Shown here: positions 1 to 8,487 of the stretch, one piece after another
Layout of the letters: every line of letters starts with the position of its first letter
Numbering within the stretch: the stretch's first letter is position 1
Source: G023898405 sp964368985
Lineage (GTDB): Bacteria; Myxococcota; UBA727; JABDBI01
Reading direction: 5' to 3'
Length of the DNA: 25,454 nucleotides
Assembly: GCA_964368985.1 (NCBI GenBank)
Contig: CAYJDW010000038.1
Span: 1-25,454, forward strand
Notes under the pieces: generated by a model
Told to the model about the DNA's origin: nothing
The model's database searches: none
Seen by the model: the letters and a program-made list of their open reading frames with translations, nothing else
Position numbers and translations under genes: made by a program

Positions 1-158
1 AAGAATGCTCGCTCGCTAAAACTGCCTGACAAAAAAACAAGGTAAAAAAAACTCTGAACATAAATAACCTATTTAAGAATTTTAATTTATTTGATTAAGA
101 ATATAATATTTCATGGTTTGTATTGCGCAAGTGATATCATGCATTTTATACAGATTCT

Positions 159-303
159 TTATCTCGTTGACCTCATCCAGTGGCCGAATTGATGGATAGA
201 ATGTATATTTACCTTGCGATTACCAAAGAAACGGTACGCCGCTTTTATATCAGACCCGCTACCGCACGCATCGGGTAATGTTAAGCCTTTGAGCAACCGA
301 CGG
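159..303 (-). mobile_element. IS4/Tn5-like transposase N-terminal remnant
   Basis: Read on the minus strand, this stretch gives an open frame of about 48 residues that ends in a stop at 159. It contains LTLPDACGSGSDIKAAYRFF followed by GNRKV. The pattern S/T-LP-x-AC, then K-AAYRFF-x-N, is that of the N-terminal DNA-binding domain of IS4/IS50 (Tn5)-type transposases. There is no credible start and nothing of the DDE catalytic domain follows, so this is debris and not a gene. Its upstream end runs into the first copy of a dispersed repeat (288-358). The family call rests on the short motif only. Confidence 0.5.
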
Positions 304-358
304 CTGTTCTGGCTCCATGGGTAAAATGAAAAAAAAGCGGTTTATGTTACTTATCCTC
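288..358 (+). repeat. Dispersed repeat family 2, copy 1
   Basis: This segment shares two blocks with 2279-2370. One reads gagcaaccgacggctgttct and continues with ggctcc; the other starts atgggtaaaatgaaa and runs through agcggtttatgttacttatcctc. In the second copy the blocks are separated by about 20 extra bases. A third, more divergent copy lies at 12743-12810. The repeat is probably the end of, or a derivative of, a mobile element, since transposase debris adjoins it here. Confidence 0.75.
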
Positions 359-470
359 GTCTATATGAACCTACATATATCGGTATTGCAGGTAAAATCT
401 TATCCTATACTCATTATTTAAGGTATTTAATTTTAAAAAATCGACAACCAATTCAATAGCAAGGCTCAAT

Positions 471-1973
471 ATGAAGAAGTTATTTTTACTATTTTTAATC
501 CTTTCGCTTTCCCTTAATGCTACTCAATCCAGAGAAGACTTAGAAAAAACCACCACCTATGTGCTATTAAATCGTCTTCTTTTCCTTGGGTGTATAGCAT
601 CCCTTTCTTATGCTGCTTATACCTATTTTTCGCAGGAGGAGGAGGATAAAGAACCGCTCCTCACCGTGACTAACGCAACAAATACAGCATGTTCAATATT
701 TTTTTCGGCGTGTCTCAGCAAAATTTCACGAAAGCTTCCTCCTCTCACGTCCTTCTTGGGCAATAAAAAAAGTAATGAAAGAATGAGCACGAGAGATGAG
801 TTGGAAGGGTTTGGTCTGTGGGTGCAAGACCAACTAGCTCTTTGCTCTATGAACTATCTGGCCGATAGCCTGGTTCGGCTAGTCCAATTTCCCTCGGCAC
901 AAGCGCAAGGAATCAATATGGAACATTGGTGCCAAGAATTTGCCCATGGAAACCTGACTCTCCGCGCGGCCAGTACGGAATTAAGCGTTTCACATGAAAC
1001 TGCGGTAAACCTCATGTTTGTACCTAAAATAAATCAGTCATTAGCCAATAATGAATATATAGGTGGACTATCAAAAGAAAACTTATTAAAAAATATCATA
1101 TTTAGCGTTATAAATTGGTCCGAAAAATGCCGTGATTGTGATATTAATCTTTGGTTAGACAGAGCTATGGAAAATGATGAAGCATTAAAGAACACCATGC
1201 ATACTTTGTGCGAAGCTTTTCATGCACGAAATATATCACTTAGTAATGTGGCAGTGCAAAATTTAAGAGACTTGCCGCAGATGAATGACAATCAGCATTT
1301 ATTCACTGCAAATGTCTATTTATATCTTAAACTTGATATCTTAAGAATGTTAGTAAGCTCTTTTTTACTCGAAAAAGGCTATGCATTTTCTTTATATTCT
1401 GATCTGGATCTCGTTGCTTTTCCGCTCGATAAAGAAATAAAAACGGCACTTCTTAAAGCGCCTTTCCTCCTCGTATCGGGCGAGGATAAGGGCTTCCACT
1501 TTGAAAATGGTCTCTTCATTTTCACGCCGGAAGCTAAAGAAATGATAGATACCTGTTTTCTCGCTCCAGCATATAGAATACTGAATTTTCTATCATCTTT
1601 TAACCTACCTTTAGAAGTGCAAGAAGCCTACGAGGATGGTATATATATGATTAACTATTTATTGTGTGCCTGCTATAATACAGATAATGAGCGCTTGACC
1701 TTCATCCCTCGTTATGCCTTCATAAAAGCGGTGAGGAAATATGAAGAAAGTCCGGCTCTCGATATGCGACCTTTTATTGAAGTGGCAAACAGAAATACCA
1801 AAATTTTCCTCAGTGATTTTTTCCATAGGAAAAACCTGACAACCTTGTCTCCAGAGGAAATGATGGCACTAAGCGGCTTTTTACAGAAGATTGACAATCA
1901 GCTTCTGTTCTCGATGTGTCCTACCCATGAATTTCCGACCGACATTACCGTCAAGAGAATAGCTTATGAGTGA
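471..1973 (+). CDS. Exported glycosyltransferase-like protein (DxD, GT-A type, tentative)
   Basis: A 500-residue protein. The N-terminus is a Sec signal peptide (residues 1-19, KK then a leucine-rich core, ending NATQS), followed by a possible membrane segment at about 30-53. The body shows the order of motifs of DxD sugar transferases (GT32 and TcdA/TcdB-like): FVPKINQ at 183-189 in the place of the usual IPKxIHQ; NWSEKC then INLWLD at 215-230; LKLDILR at 286-292, like the KxDxxR helix; YSDLDL at 309-314, the DxD motif expected to bind metal and nucleotide sugar; and FENGLFIFTP at 344-353. An AAGG ribosome site lies a few bases before the ATG. Acceptor and sugar cannot be read. It could also be a non-catalytic relative, as spacing between motifs is loose and the usual glycine before the DxD is replaced (AFSLYSDLD). 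It stands alone on this strand and is followed by a repeat-rich gap. Confidence 0.5.
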   Translation: MKKLFLLFLILSLSLNATQSREDLEKTTTYVLLNRLLFLGCIASLSYAAYTYFSQEEEDKEPLLTVTNATNTACSIFFSACLSKISRKLPPLTSFLGNKKSNERMSTRDELEGFGLWVQDQLALCSMNYLADSLVRLVQFPSAQAQGINMEHWCQEFAHGNLTLRAASTELSVSHETAVNLMFVPKINQSLANNEYIGGLSKENLLKNIIFSVINWSEKCRDCDINLWLDRAMENDEALKNTMHTLCEAFHARNISLSNVAVQNLRDLPQMNDNQHLFTANVYLYLKLDILRMLVSSFLLEKGYAFSLYSDLDLVAFPLDKEIKTALLKAPFLLVSGEDKGFHFENGLFIFTPEAKEMIDTCFLAPAYRILNFLSSFNLPLEVQEAYEDGIYMINYLLCACYNTDNERLTFIPRYAFIKAVRKYEESPALDMRPFIEVANRNTKIFLSDFFHRKNLTTLSPEEMMALSGFLQKIDNQLLFSMCPTHEFPTDITVKRIAYE

Positions 1974-2052
1974 TGGCTATAAAAAGATCAGAGAAGTGCT
2001 TCTAACATTGAAGCTTTACATTTCCAATAAATTTTAATCGCTTCTTAGCAAC

Positions 2053-2078
2053 CGTCATTGCTAGGCCATGCAATGACG
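2053..2078. repeat. Inverted repeat, 9-base arms
   Basis: CGTCATTGC and GCAATGACG form perfect 9-base arms around an 8-base loop (taggccat). A lone CGTCATTGCGAG half-site recurs near 13000. Sequences of the CGTCATTGC type are common scattered palindromes in bacterial genomes. There is no T-tract, so a terminator role is not supported. Confidence 0.65.
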
Positions 2079-2278
2079 ACGCGTGCAGAATGAGGACGCT
2101 TTTGGCGTCTTTTTCCCCGGATTATGCCTCGGCGTTATGACTAAGACCGCGTTTAGGAAAACGGCGGTATTGATTGTTGCGCATTGGCATACGGCGTTTG
2201 CGAAAGCGATTTTGGCTGGGGCGCATGCCGACTTTATCTTGTCGATATGCCTTATCAGAGTCTCGAGCCAGAACTTTC

Positions 2279-2370
2279 CTTGAGCAACCGACGGCTGTTC
2301 TGGCTCCAAATTATAGGCCTTGGGTAGATGGGTAAAATGAAATAAAAAGCGGTTTATGTTACTTATCCTC
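2279..2370 (+). repeat. Dispersed repeat family 2, copy 2
   Basis: This copy matches 288-358 in two blocks: gagcaaccgacggctgttct with ggctcc, and atgggtaaaatgaaa through agcggtttatgttacttatcctc. About 20 bases (aaattataggccttgggtag) sit between the blocks and are absent in copy 1. That difference could be an insertion here or a deletion in copy 1. The repeat ends just upstream of the promoter of the next gene. Confidence 0.75.
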
Positions 2371-2391
2371 CTTATCTTTAATAGTACCTCA

Positions 2392-2420
2392 TTGACATTT
2401 AAAGGCTGTCATAATATCGT
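2392..2420 (+). promoter_or_regulatory. Sigma70-type promoter of the metalloprotease-like gene
   Basis: TTGACA at 2392-2397, a 17-base spacer, then TATCGT at 2415-2420. The minus-35 box is consensus and the minus-10 matches the consensus at four of six positions. Both boxes and the spacer length are identical to those before the kinase-like gene at 20882-20910. The leader to the ATG at 2498 would be about 70 bases. Confidence 0.55.
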
Positions 2421-2497
2421 AAATATGAAATATATTGGTATGTAGTTTTTATCTAACATTATGAAGAGTATTATGAGCTTTATAAGGGTGCTAAATA

Positions 2498-4045
2498 ATG
2501 TCTAAATCACTTTTACGATTAGTTGTCCTAGCTATTTCTTTAAATTTGCCCAACTCTTCCATTGTTGCTCTAAATAATGAAGATGATTGGGTTATTCTTA
2601 ATGAAGATAATGAAAATAATGACACTGATTGGGTTATTGTTGAAGATAAAGAAGATATTGATAAACTTGTTGGGAAATTTATTATCGCTCCTGAGTGCTC
2701 GCGCTATCCTTTCGATGGTGAAGAGGGCCTGAAGAACGACTTAAGAAGCTCTTTAACCGTGGGCCTTGCTGGCCTAATGAAGCATCGCTCGAAGGATTTT
2801 CATAAGTTAAGAGAGATATTGCTGGGCTCCCAAGCACCAAAAATATTTTGCGCTTTCTCCGGGGAAAAGGTCATCGATGATTTGACAATGCGCAGCGAGA
2901 CGAGGGGGGTTTCCCTAGCTGCCGACGCAGCTTCTTACCCCGCTATTGCCTTAAATTTAAGCAATACTGATTCTTCAACTCAAGTACAAGAAACCATCTT
3001 TCATGAGCTGATACATTTACTCGGCTATTGCCACTACGATGGAGCTGACATCGCCTATCTCGCGCAAAGTTGCTTCTTTTCTAAAGATGAACAAATAGCC
3101 TCTCAGGCAGCTAAACTTCTTAAGGAAGAACATTCTTGGCTCAGTAAAGAATATCAAATAGAATTTTTCCGTATCATGGCAAAACAAAATATTGAGATTG
3201 CCCTAAGGACCATTTTGGCGGCTTATCAGCAGATTGAGGGTCCTCTTAAAAACGAGTTATGGGATTCTTTGTTGTCTGAAACAGACTTAGCGCAGGAATT
3301 CCCATTTGTTTCGAGCCTTTTGCCAGGTGGAAGTTTAGAGCCCCTTATCGTTGCGGATGGCACCCAAAAACCTTTATTTCTTAATAAAACGCGTGAGATG
3401 CTGGGGTATTTGATTAATAAAAACTATTCAGCATTTAAGAAAAATATTGCATCTTATTTAATGCTTAGAGCGAGCGTTTCTAAAATATTAAATCAGCTTG
3501 ACCGGGATGAACTTGAACTTTTGCAAGATTTCAGTTCTTTTAACGCCGAGGATCTAAGTGAAGCTGAACTCCACAAATGGAGAGCAGGATGCAATGCGAC
3601 CCCATTTATATATAGAGAAAAAACTCCAAATAACTGTTTCCTCACCCCTGCAAGGATCGATACTGAAGCAGGGATCCTAGAAGACCTTTCTTTGGTGATA
3701 CAGACTTTCGAAATAGCTCTGGGAAGTGGCTTTGACTCCATGAGGAAAAAAGCTCGTGAAAGCCTCGAAGAAAAATCCTTGAGATTTGGTGAAAAGTATT
3801 TGCTCCACCTTTTATCTGGGCACCTGCTTCATACTGGAAGAACTCAAGGACCTTATATGTTCGAGTTTTTTAAAAACTTGTTTACCGACGAAAGTATAAT
3901 AATGCAAAAAATTGCGGCGAGAGCTTTACGTTATTTGGCCGTACTCGATAAGCATGAAATTTTTGCCCTAGCGCTTGAAAGTGAATCTGAGCAAGTAGTC
4001 AGCATTGCTAAAGACTCCATCAAGCGCCGTCGAGATCGCATTTAG
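2498..4045 (+). CDS. Exported HExxHxxGxxH zinc metalloprotease-like protein with two LIR-like motifs
   Basis: A 515-residue protein with a signal peptide (about 1-24, MSKSLLRLVVLAISLNLPNS). Residues 169-179 read HELIHLLGYCH, a full HExxHxxGxxH zinc site as in metzincins: H169, H173 and H179 are the likely ligands and E170 the likely catalytic base. I do not see a clear Met-turn downstream, so the family within the zincin group is open. Just after the signal peptide are two near-copies of an acidic motif, DDWVIL (29-34) and TDWVIV (43-48), each matching the W-x-x-[LIV] pattern flanked by acidic residues that defines LC3/Atg8-interacting motifs in eukaryotic proteins. The rest, about 200-515, looks helical and repeat-like, with no named domain recognised. 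An AAGGG ribosome site precedes the ATG. It is probably transcribed alone from 2392-2420. Confidence 0.6.
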   Translation: MSKSLLRLVVLAISLNLPNSSIVALNNEDDWVILNEDNENNDTDWVIVEDKEDIDKLVGKFIIAPECSRYPFDGEEGLKNDLRSSLTVGLAGLMKHRSKDFHKLREILLGSQAPKIFCAFSGEKVIDDLTMRSETRGVSLAADAASYPAIALNLSNTDSSTQVQETIFHELIHLLGYCHYDGADIAYLAQSCFFSKDEQIASQAAKLLKEEHSWLSKEYQIEFFRIMAKQNIEIALRTILAAYQQIEGPLKNELWDSLLSETDLAQEFPFVSSLLPGGSLEPLIVADGTQKPLFLNKTREMLGYLINKNYSAFKKNIASYLMLRASVSKILNQLDRDELELLQDFSSFNAEDLSEAELHKWRAGCNATPFIYREKTPNNCFLTPARIDTEAGILEDLSLVIQTFEIALGSGFDSMRKKARESLEEKSLRFGEKYLLHLLSGHLLHTGRTQGPYMFEFFKNLFTDESIIMQKIAARALRYLAVLDKHEIFALALESESEQVVSIAKDSIKRRRDRI

Positions 4046-4091
4046 TTGGGCCCCATTGTTAGTAATAATTTCAAATACGAAAATATTTACA

Positions 4092-4164
4092 CCGGTCCTT
4101 AGCGGTAAATCGCCAAAAATCATGATTTCTGAGCAAATGTGCCACTAAAAATGGGAGGATTACC
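4092..4164 (+). repeat. Dispersed palindromic-core repeat, family 1, copy A (longest copy)
   Basis: The copy runs from ccggtcctt through ccaaaaatcatgatttctga to the block cactaaaaatgggaggattacc (4143-4164). The centre, AAATCATGATTT, is a perfect 12-base palindrome. Other copies are at 13294-13349 (opposite strand), 15445-15500 and 20663-20710. The final 22 bases recur alone at 16216-16237. In the reverse direction copy A starts GGTAATCCTCCC, which could be the terminal inverted repeat of an insertion element. Confidence 0.8.
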
Positions 4165-4239
4165 CATTGCTACAGATCAAACTATTGATTTATTTATCAA
4201 CAAATGATTTAAGGTCGTCGAAAAGATTGGAGACGATTC

Positions 4240-5247
4240 ATGAAATTATTTTTCATATTGTTTAATTTTTCAGTTTTGCTTAACGCAGCCCATAGCTCTC
4301 ATATTTCATTCACCCCTTATGCGGAGGGCTTTAAAATAGTTGGAACAAGGATAGAAAATATCTCTCTTCCTTTGGATCCTTACACTCATCTTAGTGAAAA
4401 CAGGGAGCGTTTAGAAAAATTATTAGTTGATAGAAAAAATTGTGAGAACGACGAAGAAAGAATTAACCAACTTTTAATCGAATATATCAATCATCCTTAT
4501 GGATTGCTCCAAGAATGTGTGGAGGATTCTTGCCTACTACGCAGGACTGGTGAGCCGGGCTATCGCGACAAGTTCTTTAACAGTATAAAAGATAAATTTT
4601 TTCCGGTCCTTCGTTCTATATCAGAAACAATTAACGATGGCATGGGTATTGATCTTAGCTTTTTAGGCTCGGGTGATCTATTAATTGAAGCCCAAATTAT
4701 TGAAGCTATGCTGAAAGAAAAAATAAAGATTAAGACTGTTTACCTAATCGATAAAAAGTATGATGACCTTACAAGCGCTTTCAAGAAAAGCTCTGCACTT
4801 TCTTTCAATATCGCATCCCCATCGTTTTTGTATCCGAATATAAGCCTTGAAGAAGGGCTCGAATTTTTAGCAAAGTCTAATTTAAAGCCGGGCACAGTTA
4901 TACGTACTTCATACAACGAAATCCATGCAGTAAAAGACTGGCAACAGCGGTTTCAACTTTTACAACTTTTACAGTTTAGAAATTATATAACAAAATATAA
5001 CCAAGCGCCGGAAGTGGTAATTTTTGATTCTGCAGAAAAGTTTATCGCCGGTAAAACACCAACGCATCTCTTTCTTTCCGTCGACGTTTTGCCCTCAGAA
5101 ATCTATACGCAGGGTTTAATACCGCTAGTAAATGCCAGCTTATTTACTGGTATATTATGGAACGATGGAGGGCATATAAATGCAGTAGAAAAATTCTATG
5201 ACGCTAACGGAGAATCCCAGCTTTTAGTAACTCGCTATAATCTCTAA
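4240..5247 (+). CDS. Exported protein with a SAM-type glycine loop (possible methyltransferase fold)
   Basis: A 335-residue protein with a signal peptide (1-16, MKLFFILFNFSVLLNA). Residues 137-152 read IDLSFLGSGDLLIEAQ, followed after a helix by TVYLIDKKYDD (166-176). A beta strand, glycine loop, helix and a second strand ending in an acidic residue is the layout of motifs I and II in Rossmann-type methyltransferases. The C-terminal half has no further motif I can name. A methyltransferase acting outside the cytoplasm would be odd unless the protein is delivered to a host cell; it may equally be a non-catalytic Rossmann protein. GGAGA sits seven bases before the ATG. A strong terminator follows immediately. 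Confidence 0.4.
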   Translation: MKLFFILFNFSVLLNAAHSSHISFTPYAEGFKIVGTRIENISLPLDPYTHLSENRERLEKLLVDRKNCENDEERINQLLIEYINHPYGLLQECVEDSCLLRRTGEPGYRDKFFNSIKDKFFPVLRSISETINDGMGIDLSFLGSGDLLIEAQIIEAMLKEKIKIKTVYLIDKKYDDLTSAFKKSSALSFNIASPSFLYPNISLEEGLEFLAKSNLKPGTVIRTSYNEIHAVKDWQQRFQLLQLLQFRNYITKYNQAPEVVIFDSAEKFIAGKTPTHLFLSVDVLPSEIYTQGLIPLVNASLFTGILWNDGGHINAVEKFYDANGESQLLVTRYNL

Positions 5248-5259
5248 TCTATTTCCTAG

Positions 5260-5292
5260 AGCAGACTAGAATACCAGCTAGTCTGCTTTTTT
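5260..5292 (+). terminator. Rho-independent terminator
   Basis: AGCAGACTAG (5260-5269) and CTAGTCTGCT (5278-5287) form a perfect 10-base stem with an 8-base loop, followed by a run of six T. It closes the + strand gene that ends at 5247 and lies in front of the 3' end of the convergent gene at 5329. Confidence 0.9.
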
Positions 5293-5328
5293 AACTATGT
5301 TAGTTTTCACTTACCAAAGAGCTGAGGC

Positions 5329-6807
5329 CTAATTTACAAAGATCCCCAGTTCTTCTGAGGGGCTAATTAATTTCTCATAAATTTTATCAATGACATCTTC
5401 ACTAATACTATCAATATCAGTCATCATTTGATTAATAATAGCAATAACTTTATCTTTATCATTTTTGATAAAAAAGTAATCTTTTATTATCTCTGGAAAC
5501 TTTTTCCATCCGAAATAATCATTACATGCCGTCGCTATAATATTGCATCCCACCACCACATCTCGTAATGGTCCTTCTTCCATACTATATAATATAATCT
5601 GAACACGAGGGGCTACTGCAGCAATACTGGTTGCCCAGGTGGCCGTCTCACCAGCAATGGTTTTTATTTTATCGCAGAAATTTTTTGACGAAGGCTGCTC
5701 AGAATCGCTTTTTAAACAGCCGCTGCCCATATCAAAAATTCGCTGAAAAGTTCCTTTATTACTATTTCCTCTATAACCAGCCATAGTAATACCCCCAAGA
5801 ATCCCGCACACGCTTGATAATGGTAAAGCGGCACTGGAATCCATGCCAAACCATATAAACCCTGCGTAGGTGGCTACTTGCGTGGCAGGCACCATGGCGA
5901 TAGAGCCAACAATAGCAAGCAGTCCACCGGCCCATCCTGAAGCGACCTTTCCTTTTTCATAACACTTAGAATCAGATTTCTGAGAGGGCTGCTGTTCACT
6001 CAAAGCACTGCTATTTTCCTCTATCATCTCTAATATTTTTTTTGACTGAATAAGATTAAGTTCATTTTCAGTTTCTACTGACTGATTTTTGACTCGAGAT
6101 ATTACCGTGGAAAGAGCTTTTTTGATTTGTTCACGCTTGCAAGAAGCGCTCGAATGGCAATCTTTAAATACGTGTTGAGTCAGGCTAGAGGAAAAGAAAT
6201 TTAACAAACTCATAGTACCAAGACTTGCCATTAATGTATTGCTTAAACATGCCGGTACTATAAAAATCCATACATACTCACCAATCATAGGCTCCAGATA
6301 ATAATTAGTATAATAAACCGCCACTGACGACATTATGCCACCAAGGCTTCCCACTAAAATATAATAGCCTCCCTTAGCAAGTTTCTTCACACAACTTTTT
6401 TCATTTGCTTCTAAGGAACGCCAGTGCGAATTGCACTTCTTTTTCAGTTGTTTGATGAAGGAATTTTGCGCTTGATAAGCAATGCAGGCAACAGGAAGTT
6501 CAAATAAAGGTCCTAGTACATAACCAAGCTTGTCAATGCCTAAGCTCTCATTTACCAAATCTGCGCCCAGGAAATATAGACTGATCATACCTGTGCCGCT
6601 GAATGCTAGAGAAGCTGTTTTTTCAATCTTATCCTGCCAGTTCCACAGTTTATTTGCTTCGAGGCTATAATACTCATTCAGAGTTGCTAACTCTTTAAAG
6701 CACTCATTATCTGCAGCATTTATAACTAATATACTTTCTTCATCTGAATGAGATGCATAAAGAGAGGAAAAATTAAAACAAACAAGTAAAACACTTAATA
6801 GACGCAT
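5329..6807 (-). CDS. Polytopic membrane protein of unknown function
   Basis: A 492-residue protein with a signal-like N-terminus (MRLLSVLLVCFNFSSLYA) and about seven hydrophobic segments at roughly 64-86, 95-113, 146-168, 178-205, 288-310, 312-342 and 385-410. A hydrophilic stretch (210-285) splits it in two. The glycine- and alanine-rich segments after each of KKLAKGGYYILVGSLGG (141-157) and GKVASGWAGGLLAIVGS (286-302) look alike, so the protein may have arisen by duplication, though the similarity is weak. Several cysteines lie in the loops. No transporter or enzyme signature is recognised. The ATG, preceded by AAGGA, lies 18 bases after the stop of the upstream gene (6826-8451), so the two are very probably one operon. 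Confidence 0.7.
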   Translation of the reverse strand: MRLLSVLLVCFNFSSLYASHSDEESILVINAADNECFKELATLNEYYSLEANKLWNWQDKIEKTASLAFSGTGMISLYFLGADLVNESLGIDKLGYVLGPLFELPVACIAYQAQNSFIKQLKKKCNSHWRSLEANEKSCVKKLAKGGYYILVGSLGGIMSSVAVYYTNYYLEPMIGEYVWIFIVPACLSNTLMASLGTMSLLNFFSSSLTQHVFKDCHSSASCKREQIKKALSTVISRVKNQSVETENELNLIQSKKILEMIEENSSALSEQQPSQKSDSKCYEKGKVASGWAGGLLAIVGSIAMVPATQVATYAGFIWFGMDSSAALPLSSVCGILGGITMAGYRGNSNKGTFQRIFDMGSGCLKSDSEQPSSKNFCDKIKTIAGETATWATSIAAVAPRVQIILYSMEEGPLRDVVVGCNIIATACNDYFGWKKFPEIIKDYFFIKNDKDKVIAIINQMMTDIDSISEDVIDKIYEKLISPSEELGIFVN

Positions 6808-6825
6808 ATTATTATCCTTATTCCA

Positions 6826-8451
6826 CTAATTATTAAAAACTCGTTCATCACAATAAGCCTGATAATAAAGCGTTCCAGGAATAGCGAATGATTGATAAAA
6901 TTTGAAAACTTTCGAGTCACGAGCAATGCATAAGGAGCTCGATTCTTCGATGAAGTCTTTGGCGCTCAGCCGAAGAGTAATTCCTTGAAAGAATGCAACT
7001 TGTAATCGTGCTAATCGGTCATAAAATAAAGTAAATAATTTAGATTTTTTTTCTTTAAAATCATACAAATCTAAATTATCTTCAATCCAATCCTTAATCG
7101 CCGCGTCGCCCTTTTTAATAAGAGTTGCTAACCAGGCAACATCATCGGCAATACCGAATAAAGAATCTACGGCTAGCTGACTAAATAATTCTCGCCCTCC
7201 CAAAGCAAAATAAGGGGAAGGGGTTGCGAAATGAGAATTGAGCGCCAAAAGCAGTCTTTTTTCTGCGGTAGATCGAACATCCAACTCTAATTTTAAATTG
7301 TAAGGGTCACTCATTCCGCCGCCATGACGTACTACCAAACTATTTATGTAGTTATTAAGCAGCTCTGCCCGATTGAGAAGAACTTCCAAAGATTGTTTGG
7401 CTAAAGTTTGAGGAGCGCTTTCCATATTCTGCAACAAAGAATTTTCAAACACCTCGTGCAATAGAGACCTAATGAGAGGCGCACGCATTAAATCTGGCAG
7501 CACCAATTCTTCATGGAGGAGACCCACCCGGATTCCTAGTGCAAATCCTGGGTAATCGCGATGCGGTTCGGTGGAGAGATGCAAAGCACCAAGGCTCAGC
7601 TCCTTCATCACCTTTGTATTTCCTTCGAGAATATCTTCATGGCTAAGATAATCGATGATGTGAGCAAAATCGTGATCAAACATACAAGGTTGCATAGGGA
7701 AAACACGATTACCGACGGTGCTCACAAAACTTTCATAAGGAGCATTTACGGCATCTTCAGGGCTTATTTTAGATGCACGCCATTTAGTGCTCTCCACTGG
7801 GGCATCGAGTCCAGGGCGCAAAAACATTTGGCTATTCTGATTAGATATTTCGACCAGAGGAATGCCAATCTCAATGCCTTTTTTATGATAAAAATTCCTA
7901 TAGTGTCCGAGCCCCGTATAAAAGCCTTCATAAAACTGCTTAAAACTTGGCGGTGGAAGCAGGCGAACCTTCCCATCGTCCCCTTTTTTTACTACCCAAC
8001 CAAAAATGAGTAAATTGGCTATCTTTTGCTCACCGGCAATCAAACGTTGAAAGAGATAATCTCCTGCATCAAATTTCCATGGCTGCTCATACATCTTTCG
8101 GCCTTTAAAAGTAATTTCTTCAGGCGGCGCTCCACTGTAATGATTTTTATAGCGTTTATTATAATCATCCTCCCAAATTGCCCTAAAAAAACCATAGGCT
8201 TCCCAGTCAACGCTTAATACTCCCTCGCTGATTAACTCCGTCCAAGATTTGATGGGATTTCCTTCCTGGGGACAATTGCCAAAATCCGGTTTAGGAAAAC
8301 GAAAGTTTTCCCAAATACACGCATCTTTAAACGAAGCTTCCAATTCTTTTTGCAATAGTCGACCTGTAGGGCTTGCAAAAATTGACACACTTAAGAAAAA
8401 AGATAGACCAAAAGTCCACAAGTAATGTTTCACGAACACAAAGAAATGCAT
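6826..8451 (-). CDS. Exported protein of unknown function, first gene of a two-gene operon
   Basis: A 541-residue protein with a signal peptide or N-terminal anchor (about 1-27, hydrophobic WTFGLSFFLSVSIFA, with likely cleavage near ASP). A notable cluster is CMFDHDFAHIIDYLSHED at about 256-273; its D, H and C residues could bind metal, but it is not an HExxH site and I recognise no enzyme family. The remainder is largely helical with a long arginine- and leucine-rich C-terminal half. The ATG has AGAGG four to five bases upstream. The gene is divergent from the LuxR-type regulator at 8614, which makes it a natural candidate target of that regulator, and the downstream membrane protein follows after 18 bases. 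Confidence 0.65.
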   Translation of the reverse strand: MHFFVFVKHYLWTFGLSFFLSVSIFASPTGRLLQKELEASFKDACIWENFRFPKPDFGNCPQEGNPIKSWTELISEGVLSVDWEAYGFFRAIWEDDYNKRYKNHYSGAPPEEITFKGRKMYEQPWKFDAGDYLFQRLIAGEQKIANLLIFGWVVKKGDDGKVRLLPPPSFKQFYEGFYTGLGHYRNFYHKKGIEIGIPLVEISNQNSQMFLRPGLDAPVESTKWRASKISPEDAVNAPYESFVSTVGNRVFPMQPCMFDHDFAHIIDYLSHEDILEGNTKVMKELSLGALHLSTEPHRDYPGFALGIRVGLLHEELVLPDLMRAPLIRSLLHEVFENSLLQNMESAPQTLAKQSLEVLLNRAELLNNYINSLVVRHGGGMSDPYNLKLELDVRSTAEKRLLLALNSHFATPSPYFALGGRELFSQLAVDSLFGIADDVAWLATLIKKGDAAIKDWIEDNLDLYDFKEKKSKLFTLFYDRLARLQVAFFQGITLRLSAKDFIEESSSLCIARDSKVFKFYQSFAIPGTLYYQAYCDERVFNN

Positions 8452-8487
8452 AATACCTCTCTCTCATCTCAATAAAAATCTGGCGGT

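Larger units (their letters stand above)
1974..2391. other. Intergenic gap with relics and repeats
   Basis: There is no convincing gene here. The segment 2080-2310 has higher GC than its surroundings and is open in two opposite frames (66 and 82 residues), but both frames run into the dispersed repeat and neither has a ribosome site or a recognisable domain. It is best read as foreign, decayed sequence. It also holds the perfect inverted repeat at 2053-2078 and repeat family 2 copy 2 at 2279-2370, listed separately. Confidence 0.6.

Noticed and set aside
2061..2309. Two overlapping opposite frames (66 and 82 codons)
   Set aside because: Both run through or into the dispersed repeat, neither has a ribosome site, and codon use is not protein-like. 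Listed as relic sequence.
2498..4045. Confident placement in a named metzincin family
   Set aside because: The zinc site is clear, but I could not find a convincing Met-turn after it, so only a zinc-protease-like call is made.
7561..8013. 150-codon + frame opposite the exported 541-residue protein
   Set aside because: It is a shadow of the minus-strand gene, which has a signal peptide, a ribosome site and an operon partner. The + frame has no domain.
6826..8451. HDFAH as a zincin active site
   Set aside because: It is not HExxH; the second position is aspartate and no third ligand can be assigned.
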